Source: JBAXQQ01 sp037131695 (lineage in GTDB: Bacteria; Armatimonadota; Hebobacteria; CAIYQO01). From it: a stretch of 64,000 nucleotides of DNA. Location: the NCBI GenBank assembly GCA_964638715.1, contig CAZWZF010000003.1, forward strand, positions 124,001-188,000. The letters are read 5' to 3'. This document shows, piece after piece, positions 44,233 to 53,064 of this stretch (positions are counted from its first letter, which is position 1; every line of letters starts with the position of its first letter). Below the pieces are notes generated by a model. It did no database searches and was not told the origin of the DNA. It saw only the letters and a program-made list of their open reading frames with translations. The position numbers and the translations under genes are program-made.

Positions 44233-45017
44233 AATAAATCCTCATTATCTTTGACACAATAAATCTCTATTTGTGGTTTATATCCAGACAATTGTAATAT
44301 TACATAATTAGCTAACATTAGTCCCATTATACCAGGTAATATTCCCATACTTGGCAAAACTCTTCTTTTCCTTCCGCGTTCAAATGAAAAATCTGGTTGT
44401 TCATTTATCTCTTCTGGTGAATATGTATCTAAAGAATCTTCAATAGAATACACTGCTGTGATGTCTGCATTAACTCCACGTTTGCGCAGGTTGCGTCTAA
44501 TCGCTCTTGCAAGGGGACAATTGGTTGTTTGCCATAATGAACCGATACGGACTAAAGTTGGGTCTGTACGCGCGGATGCACCCATTGAAGTAATAACTGG
44601 AATCTTTCGTTGTGTGCATTGATATAATAATTCTGTTTTTGGCCCGACACTATCTATTGCATCAATAACAAAATTAATGTCTGAAGAAAGAAGGTCATCA
44701 GCTGTTTCAATATGAAAAAATTCTGCATGTGCATTTATGACTACATTTGGATTGATATCCTCAGCACGTTTCTTAGCAACTTCAACTTTTTGTATGCCTT
44801 CTGAAGAGTGTAATGCTAACAATTGACGATTAAAATTACTACTGGAAACTTTATCAAAATCAGTCACCTGAATATATCCCACACCACTTCTCACCAATGC
44901 CTCAAATGCAAAAGAACCCACACCGCCTAATCCGAACAAGGCAATGCGGGCATCTTTCAGTTTATTCATTCCATCTGAACCAAGAACTAATTCAGTTCTA
45001 CCGAAATATTTATCCAT
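44229..45017 (-). CDS. tcdA: tRNA threonylcarbamoyladenosine dehydratase (ThiF/MoeB family)
   Basis: 262-residue E1-like enzyme that cyclises t6A37 to ct6A in tRNA using ATP. The nucleotide-binding ALFGLGGVGSFAFEALVRSG, the NFNRQLLAL arginine segment and YSIEDSLDTYSPEE match TcdA/CsdL rather than ThiF or MoeB. The ATP-binding aspartate in VTDFDKVSSSN is present. CxxC zinc pairs of MoeB are absent, as expected. It lies 8 nt after htrA on the same strand. Confidence 0.9.
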   Translation of the reverse strand: MDKYFGRTELVLGSDGMNKLKDARIALFGLGGVGSFAFEALVRSGVGYIQVTDFDKVSSSNFNRQLLALHSSEGIQKVEVAKKRAEDINPNVVINAHAEFFHIETADDLLSSDINFVIDAIDSVGPKTELLYQCTQRKIPVITSMGASARTDPTLVRIGSLWQTTNCPLARAIRRNLRKRGVNADITAVYSIEDSLDTYSPEEINEQPDFSFERGRKRRVLPSMGILPGIMGLMLANYVILQLSGYKPQIEIYCVKDNEDLL

Positions 45018-45025
45018 TAATTACT

Positions 45026-46327
45026 TTACGGCAATGTAAACGGGAAGGGGAAATTATTAGGAGTTTCTTGCTGAGTCGGTGCTTTTACAGCTTGATTTGG
45101 CTTTTCTTCAAGTTTAATCTTTACTGTAAATTCTCCCCATTTAGAACCATCCCATCTCATGCCTTTCAAAGATACTGAATCTCCGATATTCTTCTTCGCA
45201 ATATATTCACTTAATGAATTCTGGGTTGATAATGCTATGCCATCAATTTCGGTATAGCAGTCGCCTTTCTTTATACCAGATTTTGAAGCAGGGCTATTTT
45301 TCATAGAATCATTTATATATATTCCGGTTGATATCGGTAAATGAAGTTGGTCTTGTAATTCTGGTGTAATTAATTGATATGATACACCAACGTATGGGTG
45401 AGAAACATGACCTTTAGTACGCAGATCTGTCATCACTAATACAGCACGATCACTTGGTATCGCGAATCCGATGCCGGTTGCTTGAGGACCATTGCCTTGA
45501 CCAAGGAAAACTGCAGTATTTATTCCAACTAATTCACCACGAGCATTCATTAATGGGCCGCCACTGTTACCCGGGTTAATTGAAGCGTCTGTTTGAATCA
45601 TACCGCGCATAACATTTGATTCATCTACCGGCAAACTGCGATTAAGCGCACTGACAACACCAACAGAAACAGTATGTTCAAATCCAAAAGGATTTCCAAT
45701 TGCCATTACCGGGTCGCCAGGTCTAAGTAAAGAAGACTTTCCAAATACAATAGGTTTTAAATCATTGGATGCCTGTATTTTTATTACAGCTAAATCTTCT
45801 GTTTTATCACCAGCAATAAAAGTTGCTTTGTATTGTTTTGAAATAACTTTATCTGGAGAGTTTTTATCTTTCTTTAATACAGTGACAGTTATATTATCAG
45901 CATCACCGGCAACATGAAAATTAGTTAATATATAACCATTTTTATCAACTATAACGCCAGTTCCTAACCCTTTAACTTGTTGTGGGCCGCCACCGAAAAA
46001 CATTGACATCGGGTCGTTAACCTGTTTCATAGTGTTAACATTTACAACGGAATCATTCCATTCATCAGCAATATCTGCAAATGAACTCCCAGATGAGAAA
46101 AAACTTGTTTTATTAGTATTAATATTTTGCGGTAATCCTGGTGATACACTCGGATTTGGTCCCATTGATGCTATATTAATCTTATTGTTTTGAATAGCCC
46201 ACATGGTACCTACAGTACCAGCAATACCACCAATAATTCCAAAAAATACAGCTAAAAATATAACTGCGCCTGATGATGGTCCGCGTTTCTTGGGACGCGG
46301 GTTATAATTTGTTGTTTGTGTGTCCAT
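45026..46327 (-). CDS. htrA: HtrA/DegP-like trypsin-type serine protease with PDZ domain
   Basis: 433 residues. One N-terminal transmembrane helix (about 20-45) anchors it with the protease outside. The catalytic triad is visible: H138 in LTNFHVAGD, D178 in KTEDLAVIKI, and S255 in NPGNSGGPL. A single PDZ domain (about 320-420, with SPASKSGIKKGDCYTEI) follows. The region 48-85 is a low-complexity Asn/Pro/Ser linker. This is an envelope quality-control protease. It ends 8 nt before tcdA and begins 7 nt after ribH. Confidence 0.94.
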   Translation of the reverse strand: MDTQTTNYNPRPKKRGPSSGAVIFLAVFFGIIGGIAGTVGTMWAIQNNKINIASMGPNPSVSPGLPQNINTNKTSFFSSGSSFADIADEWNDSVVNVNTMKQVNDPMSMFFGGGPQQVKGLGTGVIVDKNGYILTNFHVAGDADNITVTVLKKDKNSPDKVISKQYKATFIAGDKTEDLAVIKIQASNDLKPIVFGKSSLLRPGDPVMAIGNPFGFEHTVSVGVVSALNRSLPVDESNVMRGMIQTDASINPGNSGGPLMNARGELVGINTAVFLGQGNGPQATGIGFAIPSDRAVLVMTDLRTKGHVSHPYVGVSYQLITPELQDQLHLPISTGIYINDSMKNSPASKSGIKKGDCYTEIDGIALSTQNSLSEYIAKKNIGDSVSLKGMRWDGSKWGEFTVKIKLEEKPNQAVKAPTQQETPNNFPFPFTLP

Positions 46328-46334
46328 TGGGATT

Positions 46335-46808
46335 TTATCCCTCCAACTGTTTTATTAAATTAGCCATTTCTATAGCTGCTACGGCTGCATCCCAACCTTT
46401 ATTACCACTTTTAGTTCCAGCACGTTCAACGGCTTGTTCAATGGTGTCTGTTGTTAAAACGCCGAAAATACAAGGAACGCCGGTGCCAAGACTTACAGAT
46501 GCCACGCCTTTTGATACTTCTGCTGCAACATAGTCAAAATGTGGTGTTGAACCGCGAATAACAGCACCAAGGCATATAACAGCATCATATTTCTTAGACT
46601 CAGCCATCTTTTTAACTAATAGTGGAATTTCATAAGCCCCAGGTACATAAGCAACATCAACCTGCGTATCTATATCAACACCATGACGTTGCAGTGCATC
46701 TTGTGCTCCAGCGAGTAGCCTGCCAGTGATAAAGTCATTAAACCTGCCAATAACTATCCCGAATCGCAACCCTTCAGCTATTAACTGACCACTATAAATA
46801 TTTCTCAT
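46335..46808 (-). CDS. ribH: 6,7-dimethyl-8-ribityllumazine synthase
   Basis: 157 residues of the lumazine synthase family. GIVIGRFNDFITGRLLAGA opens the fold, followed by VPGAYEIPLLVKKMA, the active-site CLGAVIRGSTPHFDYV (histidine included) and GVLTTDTIEQAVERAGTKSGNKG. It makes the last riboflavin precursor. No other rib gene is adjacent. No FMN riboswitch is recognisable in the 145 nt upstream. An AGAAG-type Shine-Dalgarno lies before the ATG. Confidence 0.96.
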   Translation of the reverse strand: MRNIYSGQLIAEGLRFGIVIGRFNDFITGRLLAGAQDALQRHGVDIDTQVDVAYVPGAYEIPLLVKKMAESKKYDAVICLGAVIRGSTPHFDYVAAEVSKGVASVSLGTGVPCIFGVLTTDTIEQAVERAGTKSGNKGWDAAVAAIEMANLIKQLEG

Positions 46809-46954
46809 TTTCTTCTCCGTTAAACATGTTCTATGTATATTTTACCAATTTCAGCTAAAAATATCACTTGATTTCCATATTATTATAAGTTTTATGCAAA
46901 AATATCTTTTTAATCGTCTCTATTTTTGGTATCTTGTTTATAGAGGATTATATT

Positions 46955-47467
46955 ATGAAACAAAAACGAAAATTACAAACCATTCTTTTAATTATTGTTG
47001 TACTGTGTTCAATCATGGGATTTGGATATCCTTCATACGTCCAAAATAAGTTTTTATATTCTTATTTTAAGGATTTATTAAATGCTGTTCAACAACAGGA
47101 TAAAGCAAAGGTTGAAATGTATTATAAAGACACTAAGAATATTTTGCCTGTTTATTGGGATCAGATGTTTAAGTATAGAATGAAAGGTTGGAAAATTGAT
47201 TCAATAAGTGGGCAGCCATGGCCGTTAGATGATGATTCAGAATATAAAAATTGCGAAATTACTTTTTATTATGAATTTAAAGGTAATAAAATTCCTGAAA
47301 ATGGAAAAATAATAAACCATCCCAAATATGGAAGTGTATTAGAAGTTAAAACTATTTGTAGATTTATTCCGGAAATTCATGGTAATAAAGGAACTTCAAT
47401 TTCATTAATGTTACCAGGTCAGGAAGGCTCTTCAGCAAACTGGCTTGCACCATACGAAGGGAAATAA
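46955..47467 (+). CDS. Membrane-anchored or secreted hypothetical protein
   Basis: 170 residues, not recognised. One N-terminal hydrophobic helix (about 8-28) is followed by a soluble alpha/beta domain (YFKDLLNAVQQQDKAKVEMYY, CEITFYYEFKGNKIP) with an overall shape like a nuclear-transport-factor-2 or DUF4878-type lipoprotein domain, but without a lipobox. I start at 46955, where AGAGGA lies 7 nt upstream, rather than at the in-frame TTG at 46934. A DUF1638 gene begins 3 nt after its stop. Confidence 0.65.
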   Translation: MKQKRKLQTILLIIVVLCSIMGFGYPSYVQNKFLYSYFKDLLNAVQQQDKAKVEMYYKDTKNILPVYWDQMFKYRMKGWKIDSISGQPWPLDDDSEYKNCEITFYYEFKGNKIPENGKIINHPKYGSVLEVKTICRFIPEIHGNKGTSISLMLPGQEGSSANWLAPYEGK

Positions 47468-47470
47468 TTA

Positions 47471-48256
47471 ATGAGATACGCATTTATCGGTTGTGAAGTT
47501 TTATTCAGAGAGTTTTGTATCTCTGCTTCCAGATCGCCTGTAGTATTAGATGCAATTTGGATGCCCCAGGGATTACATAATATCCCAGATAATTTACGTG
47601 CAGGTGTACAGAAAGAAATTGATAGAATTGATGGCCCAAATGCACAAGAACGCAAGTTTGACGCGATATTATTAGGTTATGCTTTATGCAGTAACGGTGT
47701 TGTCGGGTTACATTCATATACTGTACCGCTTGTTATTCCACGTGCTCACGATTGCGTTTCGTTATTATTAGGTTCTAAAGACAAGTATCAGGAGTATTTT
47801 GATAACCATGCTGGTATATATTGGTATAGTAGTGGATGGATTGAGCGTACATTGCAACCTGGTAAAGAACGTTATGATAATACATTTCAGCATTATGTTG
47901 ACGTTTATGGTGAAGATAATGCTGAATATTTGATGGAAGTAGAACAGGGGTGGTACAAAGGCTATAATTGGGCTACTTATATCGATTGGGAACTGGTAAC
48001 TTCCGAATCTGATAAGAAATATACCCGTGAATGCGCGGAATATTTAGGCTGGAATTATGACGAAGTAAAAGGCGATCCTAAACTATTTTACGATTTTGTT
48101 GATGGAAATTGGAACCCGGAAATTTTCCAGGTTATTGAACCTGGCTCAGTTATTGAACCAGAATATAACGGTATGATAGTAAAATCATGTGCAGGTTGTG
48201 CGAATCATGGTGAAGCACAGTGTAAAGATGTTACACCTTTAATGTCGAATAGGTAG
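47471..48256 (+). CDS. DUF1638 family protein
   Basis: 261 residues. The N-terminus RYAFIGCEVLFREFCISA, the NGVVGLHSYTVPLVIPRAHDC segment with its conserved Cys, and the YWYSSGW stretch are DUF1638 traits. The family occurs mainly in anaerobes near corrinoid methyltransferases and methylamine genes; its biochemistry is not established. Here the neighbours are a hypothetical and thiE, not methyltransferases. The C-terminus CAGCANHGEAQC has several cysteines. It overlaps nothing but is 3 nt from both neighbours. Confidence 0.85.
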   Translation: MRYAFIGCEVLFREFCISASRSPVVLDAIWMPQGLHNIPDNLRAGVQKEIDRIDGPNAQERKFDAILLGYALCSNGVVGLHSYTVPLVIPRAHDCVSLLLGSKDKYQEYFDNHAGIYWYSSGWIERTLQPGKERYDNTFQHYVDVYGEDNAEYLMEVEQGWYKGYNWATYIDWELVTSESDKKYTRECAEYLGWNYDEVKGDPKLFYDFVDGNWNPEIFQVIEPGSVIEPEYNGMIVKSCAGCANHGEAQCKDVTPLMSNR

Positions 48257-48259
48257 TTT

Positions 48260-48904
48260 ATGGCAAGATTATTAAATTTCCCGCTTGATTTATCGCTATA
48301 TGTTGTTACAGTAAACTATGGTGATGTTACCCATATTTCTATCGCTGAAGCTGCTTATGCTGGAGGTGCCGGCGTAGTTCAATATCGACATAAAAATGTT
48401 TCAACTATTGAAATGTATAATAATGCTCGTGCGATTTCAGAAATAGCAAAAAAATATGGTAAAGCATTAATAATTAACGATAGGGTTGATATAGCATTAG
48501 CTGTAAAGGCAGATGGAGTTCATTTAGGCCCTGACGATATGCCTGTTAGTGTTGCGAGAAGGTTAATGGGTCCAATGGCGATAATTGGGGCATCTACAGG
48601 CTCTATCGAAGAAGCTATTGAAGCTGAAGCAGAAGGCGCGTCATACATTGGCGTAGGTTGTATTTATGGCACTAACAGTAAGAGTGATGCAGGAGACCCT
48701 ATTGGAATTGATATCATACGAGAGATTAAACAAGTTGTGAAAATACCTGTTGTGGCTATCGGCGGTATCACTATCTCTAAGATTTCTGAATTAGTAGAAA
48801 ACGGTGCTGATGGCATCGCTGTAATAAGCGCAATTACACGAGCGCGAAATATGAAAACTGCAACACGTGATTTTATTAAAGAAATAAAGAATAGTAGAAA
48901 ATGA
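48260..48904 (+). CDS. thiE: Thiamine phosphate synthase
   Basis: 214-residue TIM barrel coupling the thiazole and pyrimidine moieties of thiamine. Motifs: LYVVTVNYGD, VVQYRHKN, ALIINDRVDIALAVKADGVHLG, IGASTGSIEEA, YIGVGCIYGTNSKSDAG and VAIGGIT. The usual KxxS loop is altered (GTNSKSDAGDPIG), but the catalytic arrangement is recognisable. TenI-type paralogues are shorter and lack the DGVHLGxxD loop, which is intact here (GVHLGPDDMPV). No TPP riboswitch is visible upstream. The stop overlaps the LysE-family gene by 4 nt. Confidence 0.9.
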   Translation: MARLLNFPLDLSLYVVTVNYGDVTHISIAEAAYAGGAGVVQYRHKNVSTIEMYNNARAISEIAKKYGKALIINDRVDIALAVKADGVHLGPDDMPVSVARRLMGPMAIIGASTGSIEEAIEAEAEGASYIGVGCIYGTNSKSDAGDPIGIDIIREIKQVVKIPVVAIGGITISKISELVENGADGIAVISAITRARNMKTATRDFIKEIKNSRK

Positions 48905-49557
48905 AATTTTTCAAGATTGCAATTGTATCATTTTTAGTAGGTTTATCTGGAGCAGTAATGCCTGGACCATTATTTGCAATCGCAATTCAACAAGCATTGA
49001 TAGTAGGATGGACAGCAGGATTTTGGCTTATTAATGGCCATGCAATAGGGGAAATAATACTTCTTTTTTTAATTCGATATGGTGCCGGCAACTTTTTAAC
49101 ACGTCCTGTTATTTCAAAAATAATCGGTATCGTTGGCGGTGTTGTACTTCTATATTTTGCTTATAACATGATTTACACTGCGATTAATGGTTCTTTTGCT
49201 CTAAATATGACAAAGCAAGACCCCTTATCAATATGGAAATTAATGTTAGCAGGTTTTGTCATTTCAGTTACAAATCCAACATGGTATATTTGGTGGGGTA
49301 CTGCAGGTATAGGTTTAATTACAACGCAAATAGACAAGAGTGGTGATAAAGCATGGACTGTATTTTTCATCGGTCATATTCTTGCTGATTATGCCTGGTA
49401 TATTCTTGTGACTACAATACTTTCTGTCAGTAGAATGTTTATAACTTCAGAAATACATAAGTTTATTATTTTAATTTGTGCTGGCAGTATAACTGTTATA
49501 GGTATGATATTTTTAGTAAAATCACTTAATATAAAATTGTTGAAAGAAAACTCATGA
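48901..49557 (+). CDS. LysE-family amino acid exporter
   Basis: 218 residues, about six hydrophobic helices. The N-terminal signature FLVGLSGAVMPGPLFAIAIQQAL and the GHAIGEI and NPTWYIWWGTAGIGL segments identify the LysE/RhtB translocator superfamily, which exports amino acids or related compounds. Substrate not predictable. It overlaps both thiE and the nucleotidyltransferase gene by 4 nt (ATGA), so the four downstream genes are clearly one transcript. Confidence 0.88.
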   Translation: MKFFKIAIVSFLVGLSGAVMPGPLFAIAIQQALIVGWTAGFWLINGHAIGEIILLFLIRYGAGNFLTRPVISKIIGIVGGVVLLYFAYNMIYTAINGSFALNMTKQDPLSIWKLMLAGFVISVTNPTWYIWWGTAGIGLITTQIDKSGDKAWTVFFIGHILADYAWYILVTTILSVSRMFITSEIHKFIILICAGSITVIGMIFLVKSLNIKLLKENS

Positions 49558-50804
49558 ATATTTGGCAAGAATATAAAAATAGAATTTCAAATGAAATGCA
49601 GATCGATCTACAATTATTTGCAGATATAGCCAATAAAGAAGATCTAAATATATATCTTGTTGGCGGAGCTGTTAGAGATATCATTATTGGCAGGACTGTT
49701 GCAGACGCAGACATTATGGTAGATGGCGATGCAACTGTCTTTGTAAAAGTTATAATAAAGTATACTGGTGGTAAGCTGTTAATACACGATTCTTTTTTCA
49801 CCGCGGTATTATTCCTGCCATCTGGCAGGAAATATGATTTTACATCATGCAGAAAAGAATATTATCTTTATCCTGGAGCACTGCCAATTACTTCACCAGG
49901 TTCTATCCAAGATGATTTATACCGCAGAGATTTTACAATAAATGCAATGGCAATGAAATTAAGCGGTAATAACCATGGTGATGTTATTGATTATTTCAAT
50001 GGTCTTGATGATATACAAAATAAAGTAATTCGGATATTACATGATAGCTCCTTCATTTCTGATCCTACACGAATTTTCAGAGCTGTGCGTTTTGAATCTA
50101 AATTAGGTTTTACAATTAATAACCATACAATTGAACTAGCTAAAGATGCGATATCAAAACGAATCGTTGATAAAGTAAGCGGTGAAAGAATTTTTAATGA
50201 AATAAAGCAAATCTGTAATAATAAGTTCACTGAACAAGTCATTAAAAGAATTAAATCAATCAATTTGCTACCATCAATAAATGATAATTGGCATACACCT
50301 ATATTAGTAAATATTAATAAAATAGAAAAACTTATAAGTGAAAATAATGTAATTTCTCCTCAACTATTACGATTAACCTGGTTAATATCATCGGTTAATT
50401 CAAAAAAAGATATTAACGAAATATCAAACAGATTAAAAATTAGCAGGTTTATAAAAAAACATCTCATAAGCTCAGATGAAATTTATAATTGCTTAGCAAA
50501 AGTGAATGAAGATAATAGCTTAGGGGGGATAGATGTTGCATTTAAGTCATTGTCATCAGATACAATTTTATTTTTATCGTTAATGCTTGATAATGACAAG
50601 AGAGAAGTTATTAATGATTATTTATTAATAATATCAAATTTTAAACCTTTGATAAATGGAGATAATTTAATTATTGAAGGGATTCATCCAGGCAATGAAA
50701 TGCATTGCATAATCAATAAACTAAGGTATGCACAATTAAACGGTTTAATTAACGATTATTCTCAAGCTATTGAGTTAATACATCTATTGAAATCTGGTAC
50801 TTAA
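49554..50804 (+). CDS. CCA tRNA nucleotidyltransferase / poly(A) polymerase family
   Basis: 416 residues of the class II nucleotidyltransferase family. The head domain has VGGAVRDIIIGR and the metal aspartates in DADIMVDGD, then YDFTSCRKEYY, the RRDFTINAMAM motif and DPTRIFRAVRFESKLGF. The C-terminal half is helical and shows no HD domain. It adds or repairs the 3' CCA of tRNAs, or makes poly(A) tails; the two activities cannot be told apart by eye. It overlaps the LysE-family gene by 4 nt. Confidence 0.9.
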   Translation: MNIWQEYKNRISNEMQIDLQLFADIANKEDLNIYLVGGAVRDIIIGRTVADADIMVDGDATVFVKVIIKYTGGKLLIHDSFFTAVLFLPSGRKYDFTSCRKEYYLYPGALPITSPGSIQDDLYRRDFTINAMAMKLSGNNHGDVIDYFNGLDDIQNKVIRILHDSSFISDPTRIFRAVRFESKLGFTINNHTIELAKDAISKRIVDKVSGERIFNEIKQICNNKFTEQVIKRIKSINLLPSINDNWHTPILVNINKIEKLISENNVISPQLLRLTWLISSVNSKKDINEISNRLKISRFIKKHLISSDEIYNCLAKVNEDNSLGGIDVAFKSLSSDTILFLSLMLDNDKREVINDYLLIISNFKPLINGDNLIIEGIHPGNEMHCIINKLRYAQLNGLINDYSQAIELIHLLKSGT

Positions 50805-50840
50805 AATATTTTTCATAACATTGATTATTGTCAAAAAAAT

Positions 50841-50873
50841 ACCCTTTCATCTAATATGAAAAAATGAAAGGGT
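50841..50873 (-). terminator. Terminator of the minus-strand secreted-protein gene
   Basis: Perfect 10-bp stem ACCCTTTCAT/ATGAAAGGGT followed on the minus strand by ATTTTTTGA, just downstream of the gene ending at 50892. Confidence 0.85.
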
Positions 50874-50891
50874 AAAGCTGGTATAAACTAT

Positions 50892-52034
50892 TTAAACCCC
50901 ATTTAATTCAAGGTAGGAAAAAACATCAAAGTATCCAATTCCAAATGGCGGTGCTTTTTCCCGAGAGATTTTACCCATTAAACGATATTTTTTATTAAGT
51001 TTAATTTTATCTGTTAATTCAGTTACCTTGGGACCTGTTAAAATATATACTTCACCGGCGTCACATTCCAATACTGGAAAACCTTTTGACATTTTAACAG
51101 TACCAGCTAAAAATGTCATGTCTTGCTCCTTGATTAATCCGGCAGGAGCTTGTACTACATTATTGCCTGGCTGCACATTAGGATTTTTCCCGCCGGGTTG
51201 AATAAATGGTTGTCCTGGAGCGGGTTGTCCTATCGGTTGACCTGGTTGCATTATTGGTCCACCTATAATTGGACCGACCTGATAGTTTATCGGCTTGGAT
51301 ATAAAATCCTGTGGAACTGCAGTACGTGCTATTATTTTTCCTGTTAAAGTATCAATAACTATTATTTCATCTTGCTTTATGAATACGAGCATATTATCTT
51401 TTGTTTTCGCTATAACATTATTCCCTTGATTGTTTTTCAAATAGTTTGGTTGAAAACTTGCACCACCAATAACTCCTCTTAAATTATCTATTTGAAATTG
51501 TTGAGCTGTGGCAATTTTTTTCGAAAAGTTTGTTTGTAAATCTATATTCATTGTATTAGTATTAACTTTGAAAAAGTTTTCGCCAATGATAAATATCAAC
51601 GCATTTTCTTCAGGAATAATTGTAGTTTGAGCGATTCTTTTATTAATTTCTTCAATATATTTCAGATTATCCTTATCTTGCAGCATTGCACCCCAGCCGA
51701 CAATGCCTGCTTTTTGAGCAGGAGGTGCTGGTTTATCAGGCATAGGACCAAATAATTCAATTTTTTTTAATAATTTTAGAGTAAAATAATCTAATTTCGC
51801 CAACCTTCCGGCTTTATAAATAAAAATACCTGAATCTGATACTTCTATTAATAGCTCCGACTGATTCATAGCATTATCAAGCATCATACTTTGGATTTTA
51901 TTGTAATCTATATTAATACCTGGCTGTCCAGGTTGTATACCTGGGTTCCCAGCGCCAATTACATTCGGATCAGGTTGTGCAAATGCTATAACAGCAAATA
52001 ATGCTATTGCAAAAATTAAAATTGACTTCTTCAT
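50892..52034 (-). CDS. Secreted protein with Pro/Gly/Gln-rich linkers, unknown function
   Basis: 380 residues with a signal peptide (MKKSILIFAIALFAVIAFA, likely cut before QPDPN). Low-complexity PGQPG-type segments occur at the N-terminus (IGAGNPGIQPGQPG) and again near residue 270-300 (PGQPIGQPAPGQPFIQPGG). Between them is a beta-rich domain in which TGKIIARTAV-like strands suggest a propeller of the PQQ type. A third beta domain ends the protein (PVLECDAGEVYILTGPKV). I choose the ATG at 52034 over the GTG at 52043 because AAGGGG lies 8 nt upstream of it. Confidence 0.72.
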   Translation of the reverse strand: MKKSILIFAIALFAVIAFAQPDPNVIGAGNPGIQPGQPGINIDYNKIQSMMLDNAMNQSELLIEVSDSGIFIYKAGRLAKLDYFTLKLLKKIELFGPMPDKPAPPAQKAGIVGWGAMLQDKDNLKYIEEINKRIAQTTIIPEENALIFIIGENFFKVNTNTMNIDLQTNFSKKIATAQQFQIDNLRGVIGGASFQPNYLKNNQGNNVIAKTKDNMLVFIKQDEIIVIDTLTGKIIARTAVPQDFISKPINYQVGPIIGGPIMQPGQPIGQPAPGQPFIQPGGKNPNVQPGNNVVQAPAGLIKEQDMTFLAGTVKMSKGFPVLECDAGEVYILTGPKVTELTDKIKLNKKYRLMGKISREKAPPFGIGYFDVFSYLELNGV

Positions 52035-52089
52035 ATCTGTCACCCCTTACTATTTTATACGAATAATTCTCAATAACGTTGCAATGAAC

Positions 52090-52452
52090 TTATTCAGTCG
52101 AATTCTTCTTACCAAATCTTTTCTTTAAACCTTCCATAAAAGTTTCTGCAACTATAATAGGGGCAGAAACTATTCTTTTAAAGAATGTTGTGGCATTGCC
52201 AATTTGCTTATCAACAGATTTTCTGGCATCACCGACTTGGTCTACACCTTCCTGCAACTTTGTTACAATTTCTTGCAGACTATTAATTAACATAATAGCT
52301 TTTTCAGCTAATGGGTCTATCTTCATTCGCATTTCTAATAACAATTTTCTCATTTCTACGAGTAAGACTGTAAGTGCAATCATTTGTATTACAACAAGTA
52401 ACCCCAGAATGATTACACTGATACATAAGGGTACCATCAAATTATTTCCCAT
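52090..52452 (-). CDS. Small membrane protein, DUF948-like
   Basis: 120 residues. One N-terminal transmembrane helix (MVPLCISVIILGLLVVIQMIAL) precedes a long amphipathic helical region (EMRKLLLEMRMKIDPLAEKA, VTKLQEGVDQVGDARKSVDK) resembling the DUF948/YtxH-type proteins, and ends in a basic tail. Function unknown. The start at 52452 has AAGGAG 7 nt upstream; an in-frame extension exists but lacks an RBS. It lies 55 nt upstream of the secreted-protein gene on the same strand. Confidence 0.72.
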   Translation of the reverse strand: MGNNLMVPLCISVIILGLLVVIQMIALTVLLVEMRKLLLEMRMKIDPLAEKAIMLINSLQEIVTKLQEGVDQVGDARKSVDKQIGNATTFFKRIVSAPIIVAETFMEGLKKRFGKKNSTE

Positions 52453-52520
52453 AATATTCTCCTTCCGTATTAATATTATCTTAAACTGTGAAAAATGCAA
52501 ATACCATTACCTGAAATCCA

Positions 52521-52549
52521 TTGACATTTCTCGAGGTAAATGCTATTTT
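52521..52549 (+). promoter_or_regulatory. Predicted promoter of the zinc-ribbon membrane protein gene
   Basis: Perfect -35 TTGACA (52521-52526), 17-nt spacer, -10 TATTTT (52544-52549), 24 nt upstream of the start codon at 52573. Confidence 0.6.
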
Positions 52550-52572
52550 TACAATATAATTGGTGGAATTAA

Positions 52573-53064
52573 ATGCAAAAATATTCTTCTTCATCTGAAG
52601 GTTCACCTCTGGAAAAATTTAATAATAATAAACCTAAACAACCTGAATTTAAACGTGCTACACCTGCAAGGGTAAATATTTTTGATGTGCAACAATCAGA
52701 AAATACTCCGGGTTGTGCTGCTGCAGGTTGTGTAGGTACTTTGCTGGGTGTTGTTATGTTAGCTGCTGGTCAAATGATAATGGTTGGGAAACTCGGAAAT
52801 TTCGGACTTCCTATAATGATCCTTGGTGGAATAATAATTGTTTGCGGTCTTGCACTTGCTGCTGTTCATGGTACTTCTTCGTTATCTGGAAAATGCCCAT
52901 ATTGTAACGCAGAAGTCAAAGGAAATGTCCCGGGATTTAATTGTCAGCGTTGTGATAAAAGAATTATTGTTATTGAATCTATGTTTTATAAAGATGATGA
53001 TGTAAAAAAAGAAGATTTTCACATTTCTGAACGTTCAAAAAATGAGATGCTTCCAAGAGACTAA
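52573..53064 (+). CDS. Two-helix membrane protein with C-terminal zinc ribbon
   Basis: 163 residues, not recognised as a named family. A polar 45-residue start is followed by two hydrophobic helices (about 50-72 and 78-98, GAAAGCVGTLLGVVML-like and IMILGGIIIVCGLALA) and a zinc-ribbon pair CPYCNAEVKG and CQRCDKRI near residues 112-140. This topology resembles small inner-membrane proteins with cytoplasmic rubredoxin-like knuckles. Its 3' end overlaps the convergent methyltransferase gene by 4 nt. Confidence 0.7.
   Translation: MQKYSSSSEGSPLEKFNNNKPKQPEFKRATPARVNIFDVQQSENTPGCAAAGCVGTLLGVVMLAAGQMIMVGKLGNFGLPIMILGGIIIVCGLALAAVHGTSSLSGKCPYCNAEVKGNVPGFNCQRCDKRIIVIESMFYKDDDVKKEDFHISERSKNEMLPRD

Noticed and set aside
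46809..46954. Possible FMN or TPP riboswitch upstream of ribH or the thiE operon
   Set aside because: None of the conserved RFN or THI-box core sequences are found in the 146-nt gap.
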